DNA of 64,000 bases. Source: an uncultured Pigmentiphaga sp. (lineage in GTDB: Bacteria > Pseudomonadota > Gammaproteobacteria > Burkholderiales > Burkholderiaceae_B). The DNA is taken from contig CALAGD010000066.1 of NCBI GenBank assembly GCA_937891425.1, positions 1-64,000 on the forward strand, read 5' to 3'. The notes beneath the pieces are model-generated. The model had not been told where the DNA came from. It searched no databases and saw nothing but the letters and a program-made list of their open reading frames with translations. Below, in pieces: positions 1-7,173 of this stretch. How positions within the stretch are numbered: position 1 is the stretch's first letter; the number at the start of each line of letters is the position of its first letter. The position numbers were made by a program, and so were the translations under genes.

Positions 1-265
1 GGCCGCAGTGGGAGTGACCGAGATTGGCTGCTGGGCGCACGCCCGGCGCAAGTTCTACGATCTGCACGCAGCCAGCGGCAGCCCGGTGGCCGAGCAGGCG
101 CTGGCATGCATCGGCGAGCTGTACGCTATTGAGCGTGACGGGAAGGCGGGATGTCGAGGACGATGTCGAGTACGGCAGCAGCGCGCCAAACCGCTACTTG
201 AGAAACTGCTCGTCTGGATGCAGGTGCAGCGGGCCCGCTGCGCAAAGGCAGCCGTGCCTACAAAT
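1..265 (+). pseudogene. IS66-family transposase remnant
   Basis: The reading frame from about position 8 encodes GCWAHARRKFYDLHAA followed by EQALACIGELYAIER, which is the typical conserved core of IS66 transposases. Further on, VRQQRAKPLLEKLLVWM still fits the family, after which the similarity stops although the frame runs on to 490. The expected C-terminal part, with the WIEN-type motif, is missing, so this is a decayed piece and not an active element. The element begins left of the window. No terminal inverted repeat or accessory IS66 gene is visible here. Confidence 0.75.
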
Positions 266-461
266 GACGCATGCACGAAGGGCGGTGCGGGCGAGTGTGG
301 AAAAGGGCGACGTCCGGCGGGGTTCGGGAATGAACGTGGCGCTTCGAGAGCCCGGGCGGAGCAGGGCGGAATCGCGCGGCGCCAGGCTGTCGTGGGTGGT
401 ACGGCGCTGAAGAACCGTAACAGTTCAATGCGGTTCAGAAGGCGTCAATCGGCCAGAAATG

Positions 462-496
462 AAAAAGGGCTTACGCGGTTTTCCACGTAAGCCCTT
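462..496 (-). terminator. Rho-independent terminator of tRNA-Arg
   Basis: An 11-bp perfect stem (AAGGGCTTACG at 465-475 with its complement at 486-496) encloses a 10-nt loop. Read on the minus strand it ends in a run of T residues (462-466). It lies 8 bases beyond the 3' end of the tRNA, as expected for a single-gene tRNA transcript. Confidence 0.8.
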
Positions 497-504
497 GAGA
501 ATTC

Positions 505-581
505 TGGCGCGCCCGGCAGGATTCGAACCCACGACCCCTTGGTTCGTAGCCAAGTACTCTATCCAACTGAGCTACGGGCGC
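505..581 (-). tRNA. tRNA-Arg (anticodon ACG)
   Basis: On the minus strand the sequence folds as a full cloverleaf. The 7-bp acceptor stem is GCGCCCG with CGGGCGC, the anticodon stem CTTGG/CCAAG carries the loop CTACGAA, and the T arm contains GGTTCGAATCC. Loop positions 34-36 read ACG, giving tRNA-Arg for CGN codons, normally modified to inosine. The 3' CCA is encoded (505-507 on the plus strand read TGG), and G is the discriminator base. A decayed IS66 fragment lies just beyond it, as often seen at tRNA-associated insertion hot spots. Confidence 0.95.
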
Positions 582-593
582 TGAAAGAACGTA

Positions 594-622
594 ACTATAA
601 CACGCAGTTTTCAGTTTTGCAA
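594..622 (-). promoter_or_regulatory. sigma70 promoter of tRNA-Arg
   Basis: On the minus strand a -35 box TTGCAA (617-622) and a -10 box TATAGT (594-599) are separated by exactly 17 bases. The -10 box ends 12 bases before the mature tRNA 5' end at 581, which fits a short leader. Confidence 0.75.
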
Positions 623-657
623 GCACATGTTCGGGATGTGCTGTTTTGCAACACACC

Positions 658-1596
658 TCAGGCAACAGCTTGCGGCTGCTGGCATAGATGCTGCTTGAAC
701 CAGGGCACGAGCAGCGCATTGACGCTGTCGGCCGCTTCGAACTGCACCCAATGGCCTGCGCCCGTAATGATAGCCGATCTTCGGTGCGGTGCGTTGGCGG
801 TAAGGCGTTCGGCAGCGACCGCAGGGTCGACGGTAAGGTCGTGCTCGCCCCAGACCAAGAGTGTAGGGCGCGGGAACTGCTCGAGTACCGGTTCGAGCCA
901 GGGCGAGGTCGAGATCTCCTTGCTACGGAAGCGGGTGCGCACGCACGAGTATTCGTGGATTTCGGTGGAAAGGTCGTCGACTTGCTGTGGGTCGTGCAGC
1001 ATGAAAGCGCGCAGATTGTGCTGCAACGCGGCCCGGCGTGCTGCGGGGTCGGGCAGGCGCCAGTTGATCAGGTCAGGACGCGGACGGTGGCGCATGCCGT
1101 GGCCGCCCGGGCCAAACAGGGCAAGGGCGGGAACGCCCGGGTGACGTACCGCGAGCCGGCAGGCTGGGGCAGCGCCGAACGAGAACGCTGCAAGGCCAAA
1201 CTCAGCGTTCTTGCCCAGCAGGGCATCGACGCTGCCGAGCAGCGCCCCTACGGTCAGATCCAGCCGTTCGGGATCGTGTGGGTCGACGGAAAGCGAATCA
1301 GACTCACCGAAGCCGGGCAGATCGGGCACCCACACCGTGTGTTGCGTGGCCAGTGCTTCGATGTTTCGCGCCCAGTGCAACCAGCTGCCATGCCCCCCAT
1401 GGATCAGGACGACGGGCGAGCCACTGCCGAACTGGCGCCAGTACATCGATGTGTCGTCGTGCCGCACGACCCAGTGTTGCGCTGCCCGGTCGAGGCGCTG
1501 GAGCAACGGGTGCTGGAGAAGCGGGGCGCGGCCGGAATGCCCTTCATCGACCTGGCTGGCCTGCCACCGCTGGTCATGGCGAGTGTGCTGCTGCAA
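658..1596 (-). CDS. alpha/beta-hydrolase fold protein
   Basis: This is a cytoplasmic alpha/beta hydrolase of about 312 residues. Visible features are the oxyanion HGGHGSW near residue 67, the nucleophile elbow AFSFGA with Ser139, the acid in WGEHDL (Asp253) and the histidine in GAGHW (His282), so the triad is complete. No ATG lies upstream in frame after the MFS stop; a TTG at 1594-1596 preceded by a GAGGG sequence is the most likely start, with a later ATG near 1443 as an alternative. It lies 28 bases downstream of the MFS gene on the same strand and is probably co-transcribed, suggesting hydrolysis of an imported ester or ring-cleavage product. The substrate is unknown. Confidence 0.8.
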   Translation of the reverse strand: MQQHTRHDQRWQASQVDEGHSGRAPLLQHPLLQRLDRAAQHWVVRHDDTSMYWRQFGSGSPVVLIHGGHGSWLHWARNIEALATQHTVWVPDLPGFGESDSLSVDPHDPERLDLTVGALLGSVDALLGKNAEFGLAAFSFGAAPACRLAVRHPGVPALALFGPGGHGMRHRPRPDLINWRLPDPAARRAALQHNLRAFMLHDPQQVDDLSTEIHEYSCVRTRFRSKEISTSPWLEPVLEQFPRPTLLVWGEHDLTVDPAVAAERLTANAPHRRSAIITGAGHWVQFEAADSVNALLVPWFKQHLCQQPQAVA

Positions 1597-1624
1597 GATT
1601 CGACCCTCGGTTGTGAACTTGAAC

Positions 1625-2827
1625 TTACATGGGTGCCTGCCGCGCATTCGCGTGCCGGCGCGGGAGCTGGTAGGCGAACCACGCCGCCAGTAGGGGAAGC
1701 ACAATCATACTGGCGATGAATACGGACGCAATACCGAAGGTATCGACCACCACCGACACCGATCCGACACCCAGTGACTGTCCCAGGAACAGCGAGCAGG
1801 CAAACAGCGCGACCCCGGTGCCGCGCGCCTGGGGTGCCATCTGCGTGGCATTCGCCTGCAGGGTGTTGTGCAGCATGTAGAAGCCCAGCCCCATGACGAA
1901 GCAGGCGGGCAAGGCCCACCCCCAGTGCCCGGAAAATACCAGCATGGCGAAACCCAGGGCGAGGAGGGCACCACCGGCCCAGGGCAGGCCGGTTTCTCCG
2001 ATGCGTCGCAGCAGTCGTGGCGCGGCGTACGCGTATAAGAGGCCGCCAACGCCAAAGCTTGCCACCACTCCGCCGCCAACGGTCAGCGGCACCGCATACA
2101 CCCAGTGCAGATACGTGGGAATGAAGGTGAGGGAACTGAAGACGAACGCGCCCTCGACGAGTGCTGCCGCCAGGATTACGCGCGCCCAGGGCGTACGCAG
2201 CACCTCTCCCATCTGCCTGAGCGGGGGCGGTTGTGGCCCGGTGGGAGTGGCATGCTTGCCGGGGTTGCGTCGCAGCTCTGCCAGAAACACGGCGCCCGGA
2301 ATGGCGAAGAGGATCGTCATGAGCACGAAGGCGGCCCGCCATTGAGCGAGATCGGCGAAGACGCCGCCCAGCCACTGACCGGAAATCATGCCGAGGATCA
2401 CCGCGGCGATGAAGCGTGCCAGAACGCTTTGGCGCTGGGCGTAGGGCACCGAGTCGCCGATGTGCGCCATGGAGAGCGGAATGACCCCGCCCGCTGCGGC
2501 TCCGGCCACGACGCGCAGTGCAATCAGCGCGCCGAGCGTCGGTGCAAACACGATCGCCAGATTCAGCAACATCGACGCTAGCACCGCCAGCCCGATGACA
2601 CGCTCCTTGCCGTAACGATCGCCGAGCGGCCCGAACACCAGCTGCAAGACCCCGTAAGCAATGGCAAACCCCGAGATCACGGTTGCCGCTGCCCCGGTTG
2701 ATACGCCGAAACTGTCGGCAAGACTGGGCAGAAGTGCGTCGCAGATACGCATGCTCGTCATGGCTGCGAACCCCGCCAGCCCGACGAACAGGAACTGCCG
2801 CATGGTAACGCCCTCGCTCGTGCTCAC
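1625..2827 (-). CDS. MFS transporter
   Basis: The 400-residue protein has about 12 hydrophobic segments and the major facilitator loop 2-3 signature GPLGDRYGKERV near residue 66. It belongs to the general MFS_1 type (drug/H+ antiporter or small organic acid porters) and should sit in the inner membrane. Length and topology are normal. The hydrolase gene follows after 28 bases. Upstream (2828-3218) is a divergent regulatory region shared with the aromatic operon. The transported compound cannot be told from sequence; uptake or efflux of an aromatic or ester substrate is an inference from the neighbour. Confidence 0.85.
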   Translation of the reverse strand: MSTSEGVTMRQFLFVGLAGFAAMTSMRICDALLPSLADSFGVSTGAAATVISGFAIAYGVLQLVFGPLGDRYGKERVIGLAVLASMLLNLAIVFAPTLGALIALRVVAGAAAGGVIPLSMAHIGDSVPYAQRQSVLARFIAAVILGMISGQWLGGVFADLAQWRAAFVLMTILFAIPGAVFLAELRRNPGKHATPTGPQPPPLRQMGEVLRTPWARVILAAALVEGAFVFSSLTFIPTYLHWVYAVPLTVGGGVVASFGVGGLLYAYAAPRLLRRIGETGLPWAGGALLALGFAMLVFSGHWGWALPACFVMGLGFYMLHNTLQANATQMAPQARGTGVALFACSLFLGQSLGVGSVSVVVDTFGIASVFIASMIVLPLLAAWFAYQLPRRHANARQAPM

Positions 2828-2983
2828 TCATGCACCTGTGTTGAAGTGACAACAAAGCCACGAATTATGGATGATTTCAGGATACTCTGCGGCGGACGAT
2901 CCTGGTGTCTGGCGCTGTTGCGGTGAGTGTTGCGCGCCCGGTCTGCCCGGCGGAAACACACCTGTCTGCGGACACAATTCGCG

Positions 2984-3020
2984 TTGACGTCGGCCCAACA
3001 CATAATTAATATATTAAATA
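2984..3020 (+). promoter_or_regulatory. sigma70 promoter with overlapping palindromic operator
   Basis: TTGACG at 2984-2989 and TAATAT at 3007-3012 are separated by exactly 17 bases, a near-consensus promoter in an otherwise GC-rich region. The -10 box lies inside an 18-bp palindrome (3003-3020, one mismatched pair; inner 12 bp TTAATATATTAA is perfect). Such a site fits a MarR-type dimer that blocks RNA polymerase. The MarR gene at 9717-10256 is the obvious candidate repressor, but that link is inferred. Nothing else recognisable lies in 2828-2983. Confidence 0.7.
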
Positions 3021-3054
3021 ACCGTTAACTAATAGCTCGCAGGAGAGCGTGCAA

Positions 3055-3126
3055 ATGCGTCAGCCAGCCGGTGTGGGCCGGTGTACGTGGCGCATATCAG
3101 CGGGCGGCGCAAGCCGGCCAACATAG
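3055..3126 (+). other. possible 23-codon leader ORF
   Basis: An ATG at 3055 follows a strong Shine-Dalgarno AGGAG (3041-3045) at a good distance and opens a 23-codon frame ending at TAG 3124-3126. It sits between the strong promoter at 2984-3012 and the flavin reductase start at 3219, in a different frame. It may be a translated leader peptide, or the ribosome-binding match may be chance. No similarity is recognised. Confidence 0.3.
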
Positions 3127-3218
3127 CACGCCGCCTGGAAAGCGGTTGCGCTGTCGGGGTGCCGGATATGGTGCCGCAGCATACGGCCTCGCAGCGTGAA
3201 CCGGGAGAATCTCATCGC

Positions 3219-4238
3219 ATGACCACAGTAGCGAATGTTCCGGAGGCGGCCACCGTCGAGTTCCGGGCGCAGAATCCAGATACGCCGAACCAGGCCGCCC
3301 ATGCAGCATCCTTCGATGCCAAAGCCCTACGTCGCTGCCTTGGGCAGTTCGCCACGGGAGTCACCGTAGTCACGGTCCAGAACGGCGACCGTCACGAGGG
3401 CATGGCGGCCAATTCGTTCTCCTCCGTATCGCTTGACCCGCCCCTGGTGCTCTGGTCGGTACGCAAGGCTTCACGACGCGCAGAAGTCTTCTCCACCGCC
3501 CCCCATTTCGTGATCAACATTCTGGCGGAAGGACAGATTGAACTGGCGAACCGTTTTGCCACGTTCGATGGCGACCCATTCGCGACGGTACCCTGGCAGG
3601 CGGATGATGCGGGCGTTCCGGTGCTGGCCGATGTGCTGGCGCACCTGTCCTGCGACCTGGAAACCACGCACGACGGTGGAGACCACATCATCATCGTAGG
3701 CCGGGTGCGCAGTTTTTCAGTGCGCGATGGCAAGCCGCTGCTGTTTGCCCAGGGCCGTTACGGTGCGTTGCAGGAGTACGTGCAGCTGCAGGCCCCGTCG
3801 GCGGTACCGGCTACGTCCCCCGACGAGGGCGATTGCGACGTGGGCGCCTACCAGGTCATGCGGTTGCTGCGCGCCGCCCAGGAAAGCCTGTCGCGCAGCT
3901 TCGACGTACACCGCAAGAATGTCGGGCTCACGGCACTGGAAGCTCGCATGCTCGCCGTGCTGCAGGCCGAACCGGGCACGATGCAGCAGCTGGCAGCGCG
4001 GATCTTTACGGATGAGGTGAACACGCAGGACGTCATCCAGCGCATGCTGAAGGCGGGTCTGGTACAGTGCGACGCCCACGGCATGTGTTCGATTACCGAA
4101 GCCGGTAACGCGAAACGCGAGCAGCTGCGCGCGCGGGCGCGCGAGTTCTCGGCACAGACCCTGAAGGATCTGGGGCCGGAAAAGATCAACATCGCACAAC
4201 AGTTCTTGACGGATATCGTCGAGCGTTTCTCTAAGTAA
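3219..4238 (+). CDS. Flavin reductase with C-terminal MarR-like domain
   Basis: The 339-residue protein begins with a flavin-reductase-like (FMN-binding split barrel) domain, about residues 31-190, with FATGVTVVT, MAANSFSSVSLDPPL and the ISxG-like INILAEGQ region. Residues 215-335 form a winged-helix, MarR-like domain. This architecture is known from the C1 reductase of Acinetobacter 4-hydroxyphenylacetate hydroxylase, where the MarR-like tail is autoinhibitory and responds to the phenolic substrate. The protein should supply reduced flavin to the oxygenase at 8137-9378. The start ATG follows GGGAGAA; the frame is open upstream, but the upstream residues look non-conserved. It is the first enzyme gene of the operon, 13 bases before the dioxygenase. 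Confidence 0.88.
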   Translation: MTTVANVPEAATVEFRAQNPDTPNQAAHAASFDAKALRRCLGQFATGVTVVTVQNGDRHEGMAANSFSSVSLDPPLVLWSVRKASRRAEVFSTAPHFVINILAEGQIELANRFATFDGDPFATVPWQADDAGVPVLADVLAHLSCDLETTHDGGDHIIIVGRVRSFSVRDGKPLLFAQGRYGALQEYVQLQAPSAVPATSPDEGDCDVGAYQVMRLLRAAQESLSRSFDVHRKNVGLTALEARMLAVLQAEPGTMQQLAARIFTDEVNTQDVIQRMLKAGLVQCDAHGMCSITEAGNAKREQLRARAREFSAQTLKDLGPEKINIAQQFLTDIVERFSK

Positions 4239-4251
4239 CGAGTGAACAAAC

Positions 4252-5184
4252 ATGATTGAGCTTGGCTTGGCATGCTCGCATGCCGCGGGCATGTTCCGCC
4301 CTCCGGAAGTATGGCGCCAGATGGCGCAGAATCTTTCGCCCGGTGTGCTGGAGCGCTATCCCGCGGTAAAGGAAGAGTTCGAGAACCTGGATCTCTGCAA
4401 AAGTCTGTATGCGCGCATCCACAAGGGTTTCGATGCGCTCAGGGCTGAAGTTGCTGCCTACAAGCCCGATGTCATCGTGATCGTGGGCGACGACCAGAAC
4501 GACGTGTTCAATTCATCGAACATGCCCACTTTTGCGATTTATACGGGCGAAGAACCCATGTGGGGCAGAACCGGATACGAGTGGGACAAGCCGACTGCCG
4601 AGCGCACGAAGGTCTACGTAAAGAATCACGTGGAAATGTCCCGCTATTTGCTGAAGAGCCTGATCCAGCAGGGTTTCGACGTCTCGAACGCAGCGCGTTT
4701 CGAACCGGTTGGCCGGCCGGGATACGGGTTGTCGCACATGGCTGCGCGCATCGCGCCTGAACTCGATCCGAGCGGGGAAATTCCCGTGGTGTGCGTGTTC
4801 ATGAACGAGTACTTCGAACCGCTGCCCGATGGCAAGCGCTGTGCGGATTTTGGCCGGGCGATTTTCAGGGCGCTGGCAGACCGACCGGAAAGAATTGCCA
4901 TCTGCGCTTCAGGTGGGCTCAGTCATTATCCGCCTGTTTCCAGCATGAAACGGGGCGACATCGATATTACGCTCGACCGCTGGGTACTCGAGCAGATCGA
5001 GACCAACAATGTCGAGGCACTGGAACACCTGTTCACGTTCCCGTGCGACAGCCTGAAGTCCGGCACGGGTGAGATCCGTGCCTGGATCTCCGTGGCGGCC
5101 GCCATGAACCGCAAGGCCCGCGTGATCGATTACATGCCGATCCACTCGCTGGTCACGGGTATTGCCTTTGCCGTTTGGAAATAA
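4252..5184 (+). CDS. Class III (LigB-type) extradiol dioxygenase
   Basis: The 310-residue protein matches the LigB superfamily that cleaves catecholic rings next to the hydroxyls using Fe(II). Candidate metal ligands are His10 (ACSHAAG) and Glu274 (GTGEIRAW), with the catalytic-type histidine at His225 (GGLSHYPP). The usual second histidine (NDH motif) is replaced by Gln82 in GDDQNDVF, as seen in a subset of family members. It lies between the reductase and a C-C hydrolase, so it should open the ring made by the two-component hydroxylase. The substrate is not known. It is shorter than fused LigAB types and has no separate alpha subunit. Confidence 0.85.
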   Translation: MIELGLACSHAAGMFRPPEVWRQMAQNLSPGVLERYPAVKEEFENLDLCKSLYARIHKGFDALRAEVAAYKPDVIVIVGDDQNDVFNSSNMPTFAIYTGEEPMWGRTGYEWDKPTAERTKVYVKNHVEMSRYLLKSLIQQGFDVSNAARFEPVGRPGYGLSHMAARIAPELDPSGEIPVVCVFMNEYFEPLPDGKRCADFGRAIFRALADRPERIAICASGGLSHYPPVSSMKRGDIDITLDRWVLEQIETNNVEALEHLFTFPCDSLKSGTGEIRAWISVAAAMNRKARVIDYMPIHSLVTGIAFAVWK

Positions 5185-5193
5185 GGACGCAAT

Positions 5194-6123
5194 ATGTCGC
5201 AAGAAAACGCTGAAATCACCTCGGGCATTGTCGAGGAGTACTTTGGTTTCAAGTCGCATTGGGCAAGCACCCGGCCGGGCGAGCGCATCCATTATCTGGA
5301 TGAGGGCCCGAAGACCGGAGATGCAGTCATCCTCGTGCATGGTTCGGCAATCGGCATCACCGCGGCGGCGAACTTCTATCTGACGATTCCGGTGCTGGTT
5401 GAAGCAGGTTACCGCGTCATAGCTCCGGATCTGTACGGTTACGGCTGGACGGAAACACCCGAAGGCGTAGAGCCGTGGCGGCCCAACCATGTGGACCTGC
5501 TGCTGCGCCTCATGCAGCATCTGGGCCTTGAAAAAGCCTGGTTCATTGGCAACTCGCTGGGTGGCATGGTCACGGCCGATCTCGCCATCAACCACCCGGA
5601 ACGCGTGTTGGGCAACATCATCATCGGTACCGGTGGCGCGCGCTGGCAGCACGGTTCGCGTTTCGAGCCCAACCAGACTTCGCGCGGCGAGTATGTGCCG
5701 TATTCACGCGATCTGGTGCGTCGTGCCATGGAACACCTGGTCAACGACCCGCGCATCCTCACGGAGCGGCTGATCGAGTTCCGGGTGAAGATGGCCGAGC
5801 GTCCGGGGGCGTACGAACGCCATCTGGAGGCCACCAGAAAGCGCGAGGAAATCAAGAAGCTGTCGCCCTTCAACTACGAAAAAGCAAAGCAGTGTCTGGT
5901 TCCGACGCTGTTCATCTATGGCCGCGAAGACCGAATCAACCCGCCCGAGGATGCTCTGGCAGGTGCCGAGGCCTTCCCAAATGCCGACATGGTGCTGTTC
6001 GGCCACTGCGGCCATTGGACCATGATCGAACGTGCGGACGATTTCCACGCGCACATGCTGCGCTTTCTACGCGGCCAGGCACAACAGCTTGCCGCCTTGA
6101 ATCCTCAAATCAAAAACAGCTGA
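5194..6123 (+). CDS. Meta-cleavage product C-C hydrolase (MhpC/HsaD-like)
   Basis: This 309-residue alpha/beta hydrolase resembles enzymes that split the C-C bond of ring-cleavage products into a dienoate and an acid. The triad is intact: Ser121 in GNSLGG, Asp246 in YGREDRINP, His274 in GHCGHW. The oxyanion loop HGSAIGITAAANF (residues 49-61) is very close to the HGSGPG..AAANW pattern of MhpC-type enzymes. It starts at ATG 5194 after AAGGA, 9 bases past the dioxygenase stop. Together with the dioxygenase it makes the second and third steps of a hydrolytic meta pathway. No MhpD/E/F-type genes for the later steps are in the window. Confidence 0.87.
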   Translation: MSQENAEITSGIVEEYFGFKSHWASTRPGERIHYLDEGPKTGDAVILVHGSAIGITAAANFYLTIPVLVEAGYRVIAPDLYGYGWTETPEGVEPWRPNHVDLLLRLMQHLGLEKAWFIGNSLGGMVTADLAINHPERVLGNIIIGTGGARWQHGSRFEPNQTSRGEYVPYSRDLVRRAMEHLVNDPRILTERLIEFRVKMAERPGAYERHLEATRKREEIKKLSPFNYEKAKQCLVPTLFIYGREDRINPPEDALAGAEAFPNADMVLFGHCGHWTMIERADDFHAHMLRFLRGQAQQLAALNPQIKNS

Positions 6124-6160
6124 GCAAAGCTGAGACTCTTGTAGCAATAAGGAGATGAGC

Positions 6161-7135
6161 ATGAAGAAATGGGTGCGCGGGGTAGCCATGGCTCTCGCGG
6201 TTTCTCTGGGCGCGGTGGCGGGTGCCGCCCAGGCCGATGACCGGCCGATTCGCATCATCGTCGGATACGGCGCCGGCGGGGCGACCGATCTGCTGGCGCG
6301 TTTCATCGCAACCCACCTCTCGCCCGAGCTGGGCCGCACCGTCCTGGTGGAAAACCGCCCGGGCGGCAACGCACTGATCGCCAACCGCGCCCTGGCCAAG
6401 GCCGCGCCTGATGGCAACACGCTGCTCCTGGCCCCGTTCTCGAGCACGATTTTCCGGGAGATCATGTACAACGAGAACGAGCGTGGGTACAGCATGACGC
6501 GGGACTATGCACCGGTCGCCACGCTGACGGCCTACCCCTTGGGCCTGGCTGTATCCCCCCACCTGAAAGTCGATAACGTTCAGGATCTCGTTCAGTGGCT
6601 GAAGGACAACCCGAAGAGCGCATCGTTCGGGTCCGCCGCCATGGGCAGCCACACGCACCTCGTTGGCGAAGCCTTCGCCGACGCATTGGGCATTGAGATG
6701 CAGGTTGTGCCATTCCCCAGCAACGGGGCAAGCGTGACCGCGCTCATTGGCGACCATATTCCGGCTGCAGTGATTTCTGCCGTGGAGATGGCTTCGCACG
6801 GCGACAAGGTCAAGATTCTTGGCGTGTTCACCGAGGAACGTTCACCGCTGCTGCCCGATGTAAAGACCATGAAGGAGCAGGGTGTGGACGTGACGGGCGG
6901 GAATGCCTGGATGGCGATCTGGGCACCAGCCAATACCCCGAAACAGGAACTCGAGACCATCAGCGCCGCGATTGGCCGCGTGCTGGACAAGCCGGAAGTG
7001 ATCGACGGCCTGCGCAAGTCGTTCGCCATGGCGCCGATGTACAAGAACCCGGATGACATGGCCAAGTACCAGAATGAAGAACTGGAGTACTGGTCAGAAG
7101 TGATCAAGAAGTCCGGCTTCACGCCGCAGTCGTAA
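6161..7135 (+). CDS. Bug-family tripartite tricarboxylate transporter receptor
   Basis: The 324-residue protein has a cleavable signal peptide (KKWVRG then a hydrophobic stretch ending AAQA near residue 25) and the Bug (TctC) signatures RPIRIIVGYGAGGATDLLAR and ENRPGGN. These periplasmic proteins bind small carboxylates or aromatic acids. The ATG at 6161 has AAGGAG 6 bases upstream and is preferred over ATG 6155. No TctA/TctB membrane genes are nearby, as is usual for orphan Bug genes in Alcaligenaceae. Its position inside the degradation operon suggests that it captures the pathway substrate or acts as a sensor. Confidence 0.9.
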   Translation: MKKWVRGVAMALAVSLGAVAGAAQADDRPIRIIVGYGAGGATDLLARFIATHLSPELGRTVLVENRPGGNALIANRALAKAAPDGNTLLLAPFSSTIFREIMYNENERGYSMTRDYAPVATLTAYPLGLAVSPHLKVDNVQDLVQWLKDNPKSASFGSAAMGSHTHLVGEAFADALGIEMQVVPFPSNGASVTALIGDHIPAAVISAVEMASHGDKVKILGVFTEERSPLLPDVKTMKEQGVDVTGGNAWMAIWAPANTPKQELETISAAIGRVLDKPEVIDGLRKSFAMAPMYKNPDDMAKYQNEELEYWSEVIKKSGFTPQS

Positions 7136-7173
7136 TTCTCACGCATTGCAACCGCAACTTCGCAAGAAAGTAC

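Noticed and set aside
3081..3218. Longer start for the flavin reductase (GTG 3081 or ATG 3168)
   Set aside because: The extra residues look non-conserved, and ATG 3219 has GGGAGAA at a suitable distance.
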